From NCBI GenBank assembly GCA_024743175.1, contig JANSXA010000008.1, positions 62,001 to 126,000 of the forward strand: DNA of 64,000 bases. The letters are read 5' to 3'. The translations under genes were made by a program, and so were the position numbers. The notes beneath the pieces are model-generated. The model was not told where the DNA came from. It did not search any database and worked only from the letters and a program-made list of their open reading frames with translations. This stretch comes from Pseudomonadaceae bacterium (GTDB lineage Bacteria > Pseudomonadota > Gammaproteobacteria > Pseudomonadales > Azotimanducaceae). Of the stretch, positions 43,747 to 52,565 are shown piece after piece (the stretch's first letter is position 1; each line of letters begins with the position of its first letter).

Positions 43747-43919
43747 GCTCCGCATTACGTTAGCCAGGGTTTACCCGCCAAGGCATTTTGCAGCGTCAAC
43801 AAATCTGCAGGTACAAAGTTGGTAAGTGTCGATTTTCTGGCACATCTGTAAATCTGTACTAATCTTATACAGACGAGAAGTATTGCTGTTCATGTCATTC
43901 CAGTTCCAAGAGGTGAGCT

Positions 43920-44147
43920 ATGGGGATAGATCGCGTACATACAACACTGCCAGCCTATACATCGCTACAACGTCGTGGTCGTGTCCGCAAGGGTAAAGCC
44001 AGCAGTGACGATGATGACAGAGATGCGGATAAAGCCGGTGAAGAAACCTCCGAGGAAGATGCTTCAAATGAAGATTCTGCCAACAGAGACTCCGCCAATA
44101 AAGACTCTTCAAATAAAGATGGGGGCCACATAGATGAACACGTTTAG
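43920..44147 (+). CDS. Small acidic protein with short Asp/Ser/Asn repeats
   Basis: I do not recognise this 75 aa product. The first 25 residues are basic and look foldable (DRVHTTLPAYTSLQRRGRVR). The remainder is an acidic, disordered tail with repeated units of the type DSAN(R/K)DS(A/S)NKD. A good AAGAGGTGAG site precedes the ATG, and the gene overlaps the next one by 14 bases, so it is probably real and co-expressed with it. Its place after motD, where parA/cheW lie in Pseudomonas, suggests a link to motility, but nothing in the sequence shows a function. Confidence 0.6.
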   Translation: MGIDRVHTTLPAYTSLQRRGRVRKGKASSDDDDRDADKAGEETSEEDASNEDSANRDSANKDSSNKDGGHIDEHV

Positions 44148-44472
44148 TTGGATCATGCTGATAACGATGGGTGTCGTCTGTGCTGCTGGCTATACTTTAC
44201 TGTTCATACAGAGCATGAAAGCGCACAAACAGATCGAAAATCTGCAACGGCAGCTTGATGTATTTGTCGACAGCTCCATTAATGTCGCGCGTTCGGTAGA
44301 CCAGTTGGTTCATCATGGAGAGGCCAGGGGTTCTGCAGCGGTTTCTTCGCGTCGCTGGATTCTACAGGAAGCCAAAAGCAGGTTAGGCAGTGGTGAAGAG
44401 CTGTTGGATATTGCGGTTCCGCTGGGTTTATCAAAGGATGAAATCCGGCTGCTGAACGCTCAGATTCATTAG
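44134..44472 (+). CDS. DUF2802-like membrane-anchored protein
   Basis: The 112 aa product has an N-terminal membrane helix (about residues 5-26), a coiled-coil stretch (KAHKQIENLQRQLDVFVDSS), and a C-terminal helix-turn-helix-like segment (EELLDIAVPLGLSKDEIRLL). This resembles the DUF2802 proteins encoded at the end of polar-flagellum/chemotaxis clusters in Pseudomonas relatives. Function unknown. It overlaps the preceding small gene by 14 bases and converges on sufE 14 bases later. Confidence 0.7.
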   Translation: MNTFSWIMLITMGVVCAAGYTLLFIQSMKAHKQIENLQRQLDVFVDSSINVARSVDQLVHHGEARGSAAVSSRRWILQEAKSRLGSGEELLDIAVPLGLSKDEIRLLNAQIH

Positions 44473-44486
44473 AACTGCAAAAATCT

Positions 44487-44891
44487 CTATGCAAGATCCT
44501 CTGCGATTTCCCTGATTCGCGCAATCATGGCGCGCAGTCCGTTGCCTCTGGTTTGAGAGAGGTGTTGCAGAAGTTCGAGTTCCTCAAACAGCGCGTAGAT
44601 ATCAAAGGCCAGCACGTCCTCAGGACGTTTGTTGTTTAGCGCGGTAAGTACAATACTGATCAATCCCCGCACAATGAATGCATCGCTGTCGAGTTTGAAA
44701 TGAATTGTGCCGTCGTCGGTTACGGTATGTGTCAACCAGACCTGGCTCTGACAGCCGCGGATAAGGTTCTTTTCCACTTTGTCACCTTCAGGTATGTCTT
44801 CTAACTCTTTGCCTAAGTCGATGACAAAACGGTATTTGTCTTCCCAGTCATCGAAGAAGGTAAAAGTTTCACGTAACTCAGCGACGTCCAT
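44487..44891 (-). CDS. sufE: Cysteine desulfuration protein SufE
   Basis: SufE takes persulfide sulfur from SufS and passes it to the SufBCD scaffold. The 134 aa product has the acceptor cysteine at residue 47 in NLIRGCQSQVWLTHTVTDDG, the family signature. It is the last gene of the suf operon, three bases after sufT. Length is typical. Confidence 0.95.
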   Translation of the reverse strand: MDVAELRETFTFFDDWEDKYRFVIDLGKELEDIPEGDKVEKNLIRGCQSQVWLTHTVTDDGTIHFKLDSDAFIVRGLISIVLTALNNKRPEDVLAFDIYALFEELELLQHLSQTRGNGLRAMIARIREIAEDLA

Positions 44892-44894
44892 AAG

Positions 44895-45422
44895 CTAGAA
44901 TACCCCAAGTTCCAGCTGAGCCTCTTCGCTCATCATTTCTCTGGACCAGGGTGGATCGAAAACCAGTTCAACACTGACATCGGAAACGTTCGGGACTGTG
45001 GCTACGCGGTCTTTTACTTCCTGCACCAGTACCGGCCCCATTCCGCAACCCGGTGCGGTGAGCGTCATCTTTATGTTAACCACGCCATCGTTAATAGTGG
45101 TGTCATAAATCAGCCCGAGATCAGCGATGTTGACGGGGATTTCCGGGTCAAACACGCTTTCCAGGGCCTGGCGGACATGTTCAGGGTTTACTGAGCCATC
45201 TGGATTTGCCTCTTCAAACTCCAGTACTTCCGGCTTTAATCCAATTGCGTCGGCATCAGCACCGGCAATTCTTGCCATATTGCCTTCAATGACAACTGTA
45301 AAAGTGCCACCTAATGATTGTGTCAGGGTGATGAATGCACCGGCTGGAATGGTGATCTGATCACCTGTTGGGACCAGTCGCGCTTCACAGGCACGTGTGG
45401 TTGTGACGATGCGACGTTCCAC
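44895..45422 (-). CDS. sufT: SUF-associated Fe-S maturation protein SufT
   Basis: SufT belongs to the MIP18/DUF59 family and helps in maturation of Fe-S proteins in bacteria that rely on SUF. The 175 aa product has an N-terminal extension of about 75 residues typical of the SufT subtype. The MIP18 core follows (FDPEIPVNIADLGLIYDTTI, then MTLTAPGCGMGPVLVQEVKD) and VELVFDPPWSREMMSEEA at the end. The cysteine in TAPGCGMGP is the conserved one. It lies between sufA and sufE with two-to-three-base gaps. Confidence 0.92.
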   Translation of the reverse strand: MERRIVTTTRACEARLVPTGDQITIPAGAFITLTQSLGGTFTVVIEGNMARIAGADADAIGLKPEVLEFEEANPDGSVNPEHVRQALESVFDPEIPVNIADLGLIYDTTINDGVVNIKMTLTAPGCGMGPVLVQEVKDRVATVPNVSDVSVELVFDPPWSREMMSEEAQLELGVF

Positions 45423-45424
45423 GA

Positions 45425-45844
45425 TCAGTTCTTGCCCACATCGGTTGCAAGCTTATCCAGCTCCGATCCAGGGATTGAGTCGGCGTCTGTCTCAGCGCCT
45501 ATTTCAGCGGCCACGGCAAAGCTTTCTCCACACCCACAGTAGCTGGTTGCATTTGGATTCTTGAATACCAATGCCGAATTCAGGCCTTCAGTAATCATGT
45601 CAACCTCCGTTCCTGCGACCATCGGCAGGTCTGCCTGATTAACGCAAACTCGAACGCCATCACCAAAATCAAGACATTCGTCTTCAGGTGCTGGGGTTTC
45701 AAGAAAATCTAACATGTACATATAGCCGTTGCAGCCGCTCTCCTTAACCGCCAGGCGTAAATATTGCGCCTGTGTCAGTTGCAACTGGTTACGGATATGT
45801 TTGCCAGCCTCGGGCGTAATGGAAATATTTGAAAGGCTATTCAT
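45425..45844 (-). CDS. sufA: A-type Fe-S carrier SufA
   Basis: An IscA/SufA/HesB family carrier that receives clusters from the scaffold and delivers them to apo-proteins. The 139 aa product has the three conserved cysteines, C38 (KESGCNGY), C103 and C105 (SYCGCGESF). The family usually ends a few residues after the last cysteine. Here an acidic tail of about 30 residues follows (AEIGAETDADSIPGSELDKL), which is unusual. It lies 14 bases after sufS. Confidence 0.9.
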   Translation of the reverse strand: MNSLSNISITPEAGKHIRNQLQLTQAQYLRLAVKESGCNGYMYMLDFLETPAPEDECLDFGDGVRVCVNQADLPMVAGTEVDMITEGLNSALVFKNPNATSYCGCGESFAVAAEIGAETDADSIPGSELDKLATDVGKN

Positions 45845-45858
45845 TCTAAATCCCTCAC

Positions 45859-47061
45859 CTAGATAAATGTTGTGGCTTTGTCTACCGCTTTAACAAGTCG
45901 TTCAACATCATAAGCGGTATTGTACAGGCTGAAAGATGCGCGCACTGTGCCTGGTAAACCCAGATGAGCCATTAACGGCATAGCGCAATGGTGCCCGGTT
46001 CGTACGGCAACGCCTTGTTGATCCAGCAGAGTGCCAATGTCGTTAGGATGCGCGCCTTCGAGGATAAATGAGATCACGGCGCTGCGCTTGCTGGGCTCGC
46101 CAACAAGCCTGAAGCCCGGAATCTGTTTGAGTTGACGTAGTGCAGAGTCGATCAGGTTTTGCTCCTGCGCTACCAGCTCTGCTAACGGGAGTTCATTTAA
46201 ATATCTGATAGCCGCACCTAAACCCACCGCGCCAGCGATGTTGGGTGTGCCGGCTTCAAATTTGTAAGGTGGTTGTTGATATGTGCTGGTTTCAAACGTC
46301 ACATGCTCGATCATCTCGCCGCCGCCCTGGTAAGGGGGTAATGTCTCCAGGCGGGCCAGTTTGCCGTACAGAATACCAATCCCTGTTGGTGCATACATTT
46401 TGTGTCCGGAGAAGGCATAAAAGTCGCAATCCAACGCAGTTACATCTAACGGTTCGTGCAGGACCGCCTGGGCGCCATCAATAAGGGTGATGGCACCGAC
46501 CTCTCGAGCAGCCCGGACAAGCTCTGCAACGGGGTTTATCGTACCCAACGCATTGGATATATGGTTACAGGTGAAGACCTTCGTTCGGCTGGACAGTTTT
46601 TCCTGGAAATCAGACAGGTCCAGATCGCCATTTGAATCTACGCTTACCACTTTTAAATGGGCGCCGGTGCGCTGTGCCAGCATCTGCCAGGGCACAATAT
46701 TTGAGTGGTGTTCCAGCGCTGTGATAAGAATTTCATCATCAGCTTTCAGGTATGCCTGCAAACCCTGGGCAACCAGGTTTATGGATTCGGTGGTGCCTCG
46801 GGTGAAAATAACTTCCCGGCGATCTGAGGCCCCGATGTAGCCTTGCACCAGGGTGCGTGCATCTTCAAGCAGGGTTGTGGCTTCTTCGGCCAGTTTGTGA
46901 GCGGCCCGATGCACATTGGCGTTACTGCGCCGGTAGTAGTCTGACACCGCGTTGATCACGGCATCTGGCTTCTGTGTGGTTGCCGCGCTATCAAGGTAAA
47001 CCAGAGGTTCCCCCTGATGCTGGCGTTGCAGAATTGGAAAATCCGCCTGAATATCAAACAT
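45859..47061 (-). CDS. sufS: Cysteine desulfurase SufS
   Basis: A PLP enzyme that releases sulfur from L-cysteine for cluster assembly. I start at the ATG at 47059-47061 (MFDIQADFPILQRQH), giving 400 aa, the family length; the frame is open for 181 codons further upstream, but that part lies inside sufD. The PLP-lysine is near residue 221 (YAFSGHKMYAPTG), the active-site cysteine near 359 (RTGHHCAMPLM). The start overlaps the sufD end by eight bases. Type II desulfurase, partner of SufE. Confidence 0.95.
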   Translation of the reverse strand: MFDIQADFPILQRQHQGEPLVYLDSAATTQKPDAVINAVSDYYRRSNANVHRAAHKLAEEATTLLEDARTLVQGYIGASDRREVIFTRGTTESINLVAQGLQAYLKADDEILITALEHHSNIVPWQMLAQRTGAHLKVVSVDSNGDLDLSDFQEKLSSRTKVFTCNHISNALGTINPVAELVRAAREVGAITLIDGAQAVLHEPLDVTALDCDFYAFSGHKMYAPTGIGILYGKLARLETLPPYQGGGEMIEHVTFETSTYQQPPYKFEAGTPNIAGAVGLGAAIRYLNELPLAELVAQEQNLIDSALRQLKQIPGFRLVGEPSKRSAVISFILEGAHPNDIGTLLDQQGVAVRTGHHCAMPLMAHLGLPGTVRASFSLYNTAYDVERLVKAVDKATTFI

Positions 47062-48163
47062 CGGCTTTGTCGGATGTGGGAATGCCAAATTCACTGAGCG
47101 CCTGCTGAGCCAACGGGCCGGTTGTGGCAGTGTTGAGGAATGCCTGAGCGAGCAGAGCGCGCGCTTCTGCCAGAGGTATACCACGGCTTGCACAATAAAA
47201 AACGTGTTGTGGATCCAACTGGCCAACGGTTGCGCCATGGGCACAGGTGACATCGTCAGTGTAAATTTCCAGCTCTGGTTTGGTGTTGATTGTCGCGTTA
47301 TCACCCATGGCCAGATTTTTATTCTGCAGGGTGGCGGCCACTTGAGGGCAGTGTTGATGGATGTGTATACGGCCGTTGAAAGTGACTTTGGCCTTGTCCT
47401 CGACAATGTTGTGGAACACCTGGTCACTGCTGCTGTTCGCTGCACGGTGCTCAAGGGTGATCTGCTGATCGAGGTGTTGCCCTTCGCCAACCTGGGAGGC
47501 GCTGGTAATCGTTGCATTCGAGCCGGGTTCATTGCACAGAATCTGAATATCCTGTCGACGCAGTTGCGCACCGCAGCTGTGATTGTGCAACACGTAAGAT
47601 GCATCTCTAGCCAGGTTCACGTGCAGAAACTGCCAGTGTTTCGCCTTAATAAAGCTGTTTCTTGCATGTGTCAGACTGCTGCCGGCGCCCAGTTCTATCC
47701 ATAACGTTTGATGCTGATCAACATTGTCAGCATACATTTCATGCAGCTCGAGGTGGGAGTTAGCAGCCAGTTTCAGGACTATCGGCGCACTGTGCCCGCG
47801 ATGTTCGATGATTAATGGCTGTGTTGGATTGCCTGAGGCTTCTATAAGTGTCAGCTTGTCGTGGTAGCACAAGGCGCTGCTCGCTTCAGGCGCATCAGCT
47901 ATCTGATTCTGCAGGGGGGCATCCTGCAGATCTTGAGTGATTTGCCGCAGCACAACGCCATCAGGTAGCGTATGCCAGTTCGGGGCTACCGCTGGGGCCT
48001 CCAGCATATCGAGGATCGGCTGGCTTTTTGTATACTTCCAGCGCTCGCGATGTACTTTTGAGTTCAGCGCCTGGTTGACAGCGTCCTGAAACTGATCTGA
48101 ATCATCACTGAGCCAGCGCGGTGGTTCAGGCTTTGAGGCAAGTGCAAGTTCTAGGTGAGCCAT
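47054..48163 (-). CDS. sufD: Fe-S scaffold component SufD
   Basis: SufD pairs with SufB and SufC in the scaffold complex. The 369 aa product has the variable helical N-terminal region (KVHRERWKYTKSQPILDML) and the beta-helix core ending in the family motif PELEIYTDDVTCAHGATVGQ, then LDPQHVFYCASRGIPLAEAR. It overlaps sufC by 13 bases and sufS by eight. It is somewhat shorter than the 420 aa typical of E. coli SufD. Confidence 0.93.
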   Translation of the reverse strand: MAHLELALASKPEPPRWLSDDSDQFQDAVNQALNSKVHRERWKYTKSQPILDMLEAPAVAPNWHTLPDGVVLRQITQDLQDAPLQNQIADAPEASSALCYHDKLTLIEASGNPTQPLIIEHRGHSAPIVLKLAANSHLELHEMYADNVDQHQTLWIELGAGSSLTHARNSFIKAKHWQFLHVNLARDASYVLHNHSCGAQLRRQDIQILCNEPGSNATITSASQVGEGQHLDQQITLEHRAANSSSDQVFHNIVEDKAKVTFNGRIHIHQHCPQVAATLQNKNLAMGDNATINTKPELEIYTDDVTCAHGATVGQLDPQHVFYCASRGIPLAEARALLAQAFLNTATTGPLAQQALSEFGIPTSDKADV

Positions 48164-48894
48164 GCGTAGCCTTTCTTTTCAAGTTCAAGCGCCAGACTCT
48201 TGTCTCCGGACTGCACAATCTTGCCGTCAGCTAATACGTGCACGTAGTCGGGTACGATATAATCAAGCAGGCGCTGATAGTGGGTAATCAGAACAACACC
48301 GTTGTTGTCGTTGCGAAAGCGATTCACGCCTTCAGCAACCACCTGCAGTGCGTCGATGTCCAAACCCGAATCCGTTTCATCCAGAACCGCAAGTCTGGGT
48401 TGCAGGAGCAGCAGCTGCAGGATCTCGTTGCGTTTTTTCTCTCCGCCGGAAAAACCTTCGTTGACGCCACGCTTTAAGAAATCCGGATTCAGGTCTAATG
48501 ATTCAGCCAGGCTTCGAGCCTGCTTGATAAACGCAGCTGCGTTTGTTTGTTCCTGCTTGTTAGCAAAAGCTTTCGCATCGAGGCTTGCTTTCAGAAACTC
48601 CATATTGCTGACCCCGGGTATTTCCACCGGATATTGGAAGGCCAGAAAAATACCTGCGTGGGCGCGTTCATGGGGTTCCCAGTCGGAGATATCATGTCCG
48701 TCGAATTCGACGGAGCCTGAGGTGACCTCGTAGCCAGGTTTACCGGCGAGAATGTTTGCCAGCGTTGATTTACCCGAACCGTTGGGCCCCATGATTGCGT
48801 GTACTTCACCGGCTTTTACTTCAAGGTTCAAACCTTTGAGGATGTTCTGTTCAGCAACTTTTGCGGTGACATTTTTAACGTTAAGCAGACTCAT
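48151..48894 (-). CDS. sufC: Fe-S assembly ATPase SufC
   Basis: ABC-type cytoplasmic ATPase that drives conformational change in the SufBCD scaffold. The 247 aa product has Walker [10 protein letters not shown] (36-44), the signature [20 protein letters not shown] and Walker [17 protein letters not shown]. There is no membrane segment, as expected. It overlaps sufB by four bases and sufD by 13. Confidence 0.96.
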   Translation of the reverse strand: MSLLNVKNVTAKVAEQNILKGLNLEVKAGEVHAIMGPNGSGKSTLANILAGKPGYEVTSGSVEFDGHDISDWEPHERAHAGIFLAFQYPVEIPGVSNMEFLKASLDAKAFANKQEQTNAAAFIKQARSLAESLDLNPDFLKRGVNEGFSGGEKKRNEILQLLLLQPRLAVLDETDSGLDIDALQVVAEGVNRFRNDNNGVVLITHYQRLLDYIVPDYVHVLADGKIVQSGDKSLALELEKKGYAWLT

Positions 48895-50357
48895 CCCACG
48901 GCTCCTTCCAGGCTGACCTCAAGCAATTTGCCGGCCTCAACGGCAAATTCCATCGGCAGCTCTTTGAATACTTCTTTGCAGAAACCGTTAACAATCATGC
49001 TCACAGCTTTTTCCGGATCGATGCCGCGCTGTTGACAGGCGAACAACTGATCTTCACTGACCTTCGACGTTGTCGCTTCATGTTCGACAATCGCCTGGGT
49101 GTTGCTGTTTTCGATATAGGGAAAGGTATGGGCACCACAGGTGTCGCCAATTAGCAGGGAGTCGCACTGAGTGAAGTTGCGCGCGCCGGATGCCGTGGGT
49201 GAAATTCTCACCAGACCGCGATAGCTGTTTTCACTGCGGCCAGTACTGATGCCTTTGGAAATGATCGTGCTGCGGGTGTCTTTCCCCATATGGATCATTT
49301 TTGTGCCCGTATCCGCCTGTTGTCTGTTGTTGGTTAAGGCCACTGAATAAAACTCGCCCACACTGTGATCGCCGCGCAGAACTACACTTGGGTACTTCCA
49401 GGTGATGGCAGAACCGGTTTCAACCTGCGTCCAGGAGATCTTCGATCGTGCGCCAGCGCAAAGCCCGCGTTTAGTGACAAAGTTGTAGATACCACCTTTG
49501 CCATTTTCATCGCCTGGGTACCAGTTTTGAACAGTAGAGTATTTGATCTGCGCATCACCCAGTGCGACGAGTTCAACTACCGCGGCGTGGAGCTGGTTTT
49601 CATCGCGCATGGGTGCGGTACACCCTTCCAGATAGCTGACGTGGGAGCCTTCGTCAGCAATGATCAAGGTGCGCTCGAATTGACCGGTATTGCGCTCGTT
49701 GATGCGGAAATAGGTGGACAGTTCCATCGGGCATCGCACACCTTTGGGAATGTAGACAAACGAGCCGTCGCTGAAAACCGCAGAATTAAGTGCAGCGTAG
49801 AAATTATCACCCTTGGGTACAACGCTGCCGAGATATTTCTGCACCAGTTCCGGATGACTGTGTACCGCTTCAGAGATCGGGCAGAACACCACGCCAGCTT
49901 CTGCAAGTTTGTCTTTGAACGTGGTAGCAATGGAGACGCTGTCGAACACCGCATCAACTGCCACATTCGGTCGGCTTTGAATAACACCCGCCAGGGCTTC
50001 CTGCTCATGCAGTGGAATACCCAGCTTCTCGTAGGTTCGCAACAACTCTGGATCGACTTCTGCCAGGGATTTTGGTCCATCAGACATATCTTTGGGGGCG
50101 GAGTAGTATGAGATCGATTCAAAATCCACTGGAGGAAAATGTACGTGTGCCCACTCGGGTGCGGTCATTTCGCGCCATTTTGTGTACGCCTCCAGGCGCC
50201 ATTCGGTGAGCCATTGCGGCTCGCCTTTTTTAGCGGATATGAAACGCACAACAGATTCGTCCAAACCAGGTGGAATGGTGTCTGATTCAATGTTGGAGAT
50301 GAATCCGGCCTGGTACTCGGCGTTGGATTTGACCAAATCGTCAACAGAATGGCTCAC
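48891..50357 (-). CDS. sufB: Fe-S scaffold protein SufB
   Basis: SufB is the main scaffold on which the cluster forms. I chose GTG at 50355-50357 as the start: an AGAGGA site lies six bases before it and the protein then begins [19 protein letters not shown]; the frame is open 21 codons further upstream but without support. The 488 aa product has the signatures [40 protein letters not shown], and [20 protein letters not shown]. It is the first suf gene, with a predicted IscR box about 100 bases upstream. Confidence 0.95.
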   Translation of the reverse strand: MSHSVDDLVKSNAEYQAGFISNIESDTIPPGLDESVVRFISAKKGEPQWLTEWRLEAYTKWREMTAPEWAHVHFPPVDFESISYYSAPKDMSDGPKSLAEVDPELLRTYEKLGIPLHEQEALAGVIQSRPNVAVDAVFDSVSIATTFKDKLAEAGVVFCPISEAVHSHPELVQKYLGSVVPKGDNFYAALNSAVFSDGSFVYIPKGVRCPMELSTYFRINERNTGQFERTLIIADEGSHVSYLEGCTAPMRDENQLHAAVVELVALGDAQIKYSTVQNWYPGDENGKGGIYNFVTKRGLCAGARSKISWTQVETGSAITWKYPSVVLRGDHSVGEFYSVALTNNRQQADTGTKMIHMGKDTRSTIISKGISTGRSENSYRGLVRISPTASGARNFTQCDSLLIGDTCGAHTFPYIENSNTQAIVEHEATTSKVSEDQLFACQQRGIDPEKAVSMIVNGFCKEVFKELPMEFAVEAGKLLEVSLEGAVG

Positions 50358-50458
50358 ACTATGTCCTCTATGATGCGTAAACTCACGGTATGTCAGCCCG
50401 GTTGTCTGGCGATGTGCCACCGGGGTTACAAAAGATGCACGCAGTTTAACCTATGGTA

Positions 50459-50483
50459 ATACCCGAGTAAATTAGTCGGGTAT
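50459..50483. promoter_or_regulatory. IscR type-1 binding box upstream of sufB
   Basis: A 25-base palindrome with arms ATACCCGA and TCGGGTAT and an A/T core. It fits the IscR type-1 consensus (ATA-S-YY-GACT-R-WWW-Y-AGTC-RR-S-TAT) at all but one position (G where C is expected at base 9). Type-1 boxes bind IscR carrying a [2Fe-2S] cluster and repress when clusters are sufficient. It lies about 100 bases before the sufB GTG and about 40 before the methyltransferase gene on the other strand. No iscR gene lies in the window. Confidence 0.75.
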
Positions 50484-50525
50484 TTTTAGCGCGCCATTAA
50501 TTTGCCTATTTGTTGAGGAACTTTT

Positions 50526-51161
50526 ATGCCCAGACTGGAGCGGGTACCTGAGCCGCATATTGATTATGCCTATGGTATTTTTTTACTTGATAATAAACAC
50601 AATCTGATCAAAGCCCTGAAAAAACGCTATCAGCCGTCGATACACGGCCACAAAACCTGGGGGTCCAGCTTCGTCCTGATGGATTACCTGACCCACCACG
50701 GGCTGCGTCGGGGTGCACATGTGATGGAGATCGGTTGTGGTTGGGGGCCGGCATCAGTGTTCTGCGGTCGTCATTTCAAAGCGAAAATGACCGCCGTTGA
50801 TCTGGATTCAGCGGTTTTTCCCTTTCTCGATGTACTGGCAGAGTTGAATGGGGTTGAAGTTGAACATCTGCAGGCCGACTTCACCAAGGTGAAAAGTGCG
50901 GAGCTGGCCGGTCAGCGCTACATTGTTGGCAGCGATATCTGTTTCTGGGACTCACTGGTCAAGCCGCTGGGGCGTCTGGTGAATCGAGCCTTTAAAGCTG
51001 GTGTGGAACGTGTTGTGATCACGGACCCGGGACGGCCTACTTTTTATGAATTCTGCGACCTCATGGCCAAAAAGCACGATGCCAAGCTGCAGGAGTGGTA
51101 TGCCATCGAACCCGAGCGTTATGAGGGCGAAGTGTTAGATATAAGACCTAAAAAACAATAG
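50526..51161 (+). CDS. Class I SAM-dependent methyltransferase
   Basis: The 211 aa product has the SAM-binding motif VMEIGCGWGPASVFCGRH (motif I with E68-G74), the acidic ribose-binding residue in AVDLDSA, and a GSDICFWDSLVKPL segment in the position of motif IV. It resembles protein- or small-molecule methyltransferases of the methyltransf_16 type. The substrate cannot be read from the sequence. It is monocistronic, divergent from sufB and convergent with the envelope operon (stops one base apart). The TTGAGGAAC site before the ATG is good. Confidence 0.75.
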   Translation: MPRLERVPEPHIDYAYGIFLLDNKHNLIKALKKRYQPSIHGHKTWGSSFVLMDYLTHHGLRRGAHVMEIGCGWGPASVFCGRHFKAKMTAVDLDSAVFPFLDVLAELNGVEVEHLQADFTKVKSAELAGQRYIVGSDICFWDSLVKPLGRLVNRAFKAGVERVVITDPGRPTFYEFCDLMAKKHDAKLQEWYAIEPERYEGEVLDIRPKKQ

Positions 51162-51162
51162 T

Positions 51163-51828
51163 TTAAGAGCTATTATTGACAAAAATCTTAAGTTGTTCAC
51201 CAAGGCTTGAGCAGGCGGAAGACTGCACTCGAGCAATCAGTGGAATGGGCACCACAATGGCAGGCATGTAGCTGGTGCCTGCGGCATCTGAGCTGATACG
51301 CCCGGCGGTTTTTGCCGTATGGGTATCCCAGATAGACGCCTCATAAGAGGAGTCGTTTTCCCAACTCAGGAATCCAAAACAACCACCACCCCCGGGTGTG
51401 ATCGTACAACTCAGGCTGCCACCCTGGGCGACCCGTTTGGTGGAACCCTCGAGCCAGACCAGGTATTTCAAGCCGATCTCGCGAACCCGCTCAGCCAACA
51501 GCGGCTGGGTCAATAAACTGGGAAGATCTGTTGTATTCAGCGGCGCTGTTCGGGGTTCAAACCAGGGGAACATGGCATCCATGAACGCCTGTTCGCTGAT
51601 CACCTGAATACCATCTCTACCACTGGCGACACTGCGTCCAACGCAGTCGATGAAATCCAGTTCGGCTTCTGCCTGGCTCGGTCGGTTACGTCGACCGATG
51701 ACAACAATGGAATCGCCTTCCTGCATTGCAGTCGGCGTCTGTCTGACCTGCTGCACCGTTGACGTTACGCAGCCGCTCAGACAGGTCATAAAAAATAGTG
51801 TTGTGCAGAGATAGAGTATGGGTTTCAT
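51163..51828 (-). CDS. Lipoprotein, last gene of the envelope operon
   Basis: The 221 aa product has a lipoprotein signal ending in CLSGC (cysteine 20) and no inner-membrane retention aspartate after it (V follows), so the outer membrane is likely. The mature part has alternating strands and helices with segments such as DSIVVIGRRNRPSQAEAE and GIQVISEQAFMDAMFPWFEP, reminiscent of periplasmic CsgG-like or TolB-N-like folds, but I do not recognise the family. It overlaps the previous gene by four bases, so it belongs to the vWA/ExbB operon. Confidence 0.65.
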   Translation of the reverse strand: MKPILYLCTTLFFMTCLSGCVTSTVQQVRQTPTAMQEGDSIVVIGRRNRPSQAEAELDFIDCVGRSVASGRDGIQVISEQAFMDAMFPWFEPRTAPLNTTDLPSLLTQPLLAERVREIGLKYLVWLEGSTKRVAQGGSLSCTITPGGGGCFGFLSWENDSSYEASIWDTHTAKTAGRISSDAAGTSYMPAIVVPIPLIARVQSSACSSLGEQLKIFVNNSS

Positions 51829-52565
51829 GCCGGGTCACTCTCCTGGCTGTTTGCGGTGGTTTCTGCGTTATTCTCAACCGCGGGGGTCTCAGTTGTCATA
51901 ACCGGTGCTGGTTGAGAGGGTTTACCCGCTGCGAGCCATTTCTGCACAGCAGGTTCGCGCGTAAAATTAATACTGAAAAATGCCATGGCGTCACGACAGG
52001 CAGCAATCGCTGCAGCCTGCAGCCCGTTGGACGACGAGCCATGATTGTTTTTGCTGGCTTTACCATAGGCGGGCAGTTTCCAGCTGCCGACGACATTGCC
52101 TTCGCGATCGTAGAGTTCAAATTCGTAGCGAACCCAGACCTCGTAATAATCCGATCGGGTTTGTGCCGGAACGGAGAACTGCACTTCGGTAATGTTGGGT
52201 TTTAATACCCCGTCCATAGGTGCGGCAACCGTGTTGTCTGAGACGAAGGTATAGCTTTCAAACAGGCCGGTGGCAAGGTTGGTGAAGAGTTGCGTCTGAG
52301 CCTGGCCGATCTGTACTTCCCAGGTGCCGGATTGGTCGATGGTTTCTTTGTGCGCATAATTAACCAGGGTGTCATCAAGAAAAATACCGAGACTGACCGG
52401 TGCCTTTTCGATCACAGGTACGGGAAATGTAGTGTCTATGGCCAGCTGTTTTGTGCCCGCGCACCCGCTGACAAGAAGCAGGCAGAAAAACAGAGTTAAG
52501 GCGCTGGGTACACTACTCAAATGCTGACCCCAATCCTGATTGATGATGTTCAGATGCCCGGTCAT
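51825..52565 (-). CDS. Lipoprotein of the envelope operon
   Basis: The 246 aa product carries a lipobox (LLLVSGC, cysteine 35 of the listed start; a later start would shorten the signal). The mature part shows VSLGIFLDDTLVNYAHKETI, VWVRYEFELYDREGNVVGSW and a disordered C terminus rich in Thr/Glu/Pro. The fold appears to be a mixed alpha/beta lipoprotein with a pattern similar to the neighbouring lipoproteins (an early strand with I-F-D/D, a later DGVL or VTG strand, then YDREG or DATGE). It overlaps both neighbours by four bases. Function unknown. Confidence 0.65.
   Translation of the reverse strand: MTGHLNIINQDWGQHLSSVPSALTLFFCLLLVSGCAGTKQLAIDTTFPVPVIEKAPVSLGIFLDDTLVNYAHKETIDQSGTWEVQIGQAQTQLFTNLATGLFESYTFVSDNTVAAPMDGVLKPNITEVQFSVPAQTRSDYYEVWVRYEFELYDREGNVVGSWKLPAYGKASKNNHGSSSNGLQAAAIAACRDAMAFFSINFTREPAVQKWLAAGKPSQPAPVMTTETPAVENNAETTANSQESDPA

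Noticed and set aside
47062-47604. N-terminal extension of 181 codons on SufS
   Set aside because: It lies in sufD in another frame and looks random; SufS has its family start at 47061.
49365-50111. Open frame of 248 codons on the plus strand inside sufB
   Set aside because: Lies entirely within the conserved sufB coding sequence on the other strand; no family signature of its own.
50459-50495. Palindrome plus T-run read as a terminator
   Set aside because: It is upstream of genes on both strands, and its 25-base layout matches an IscR type-1 box, a better explanation.
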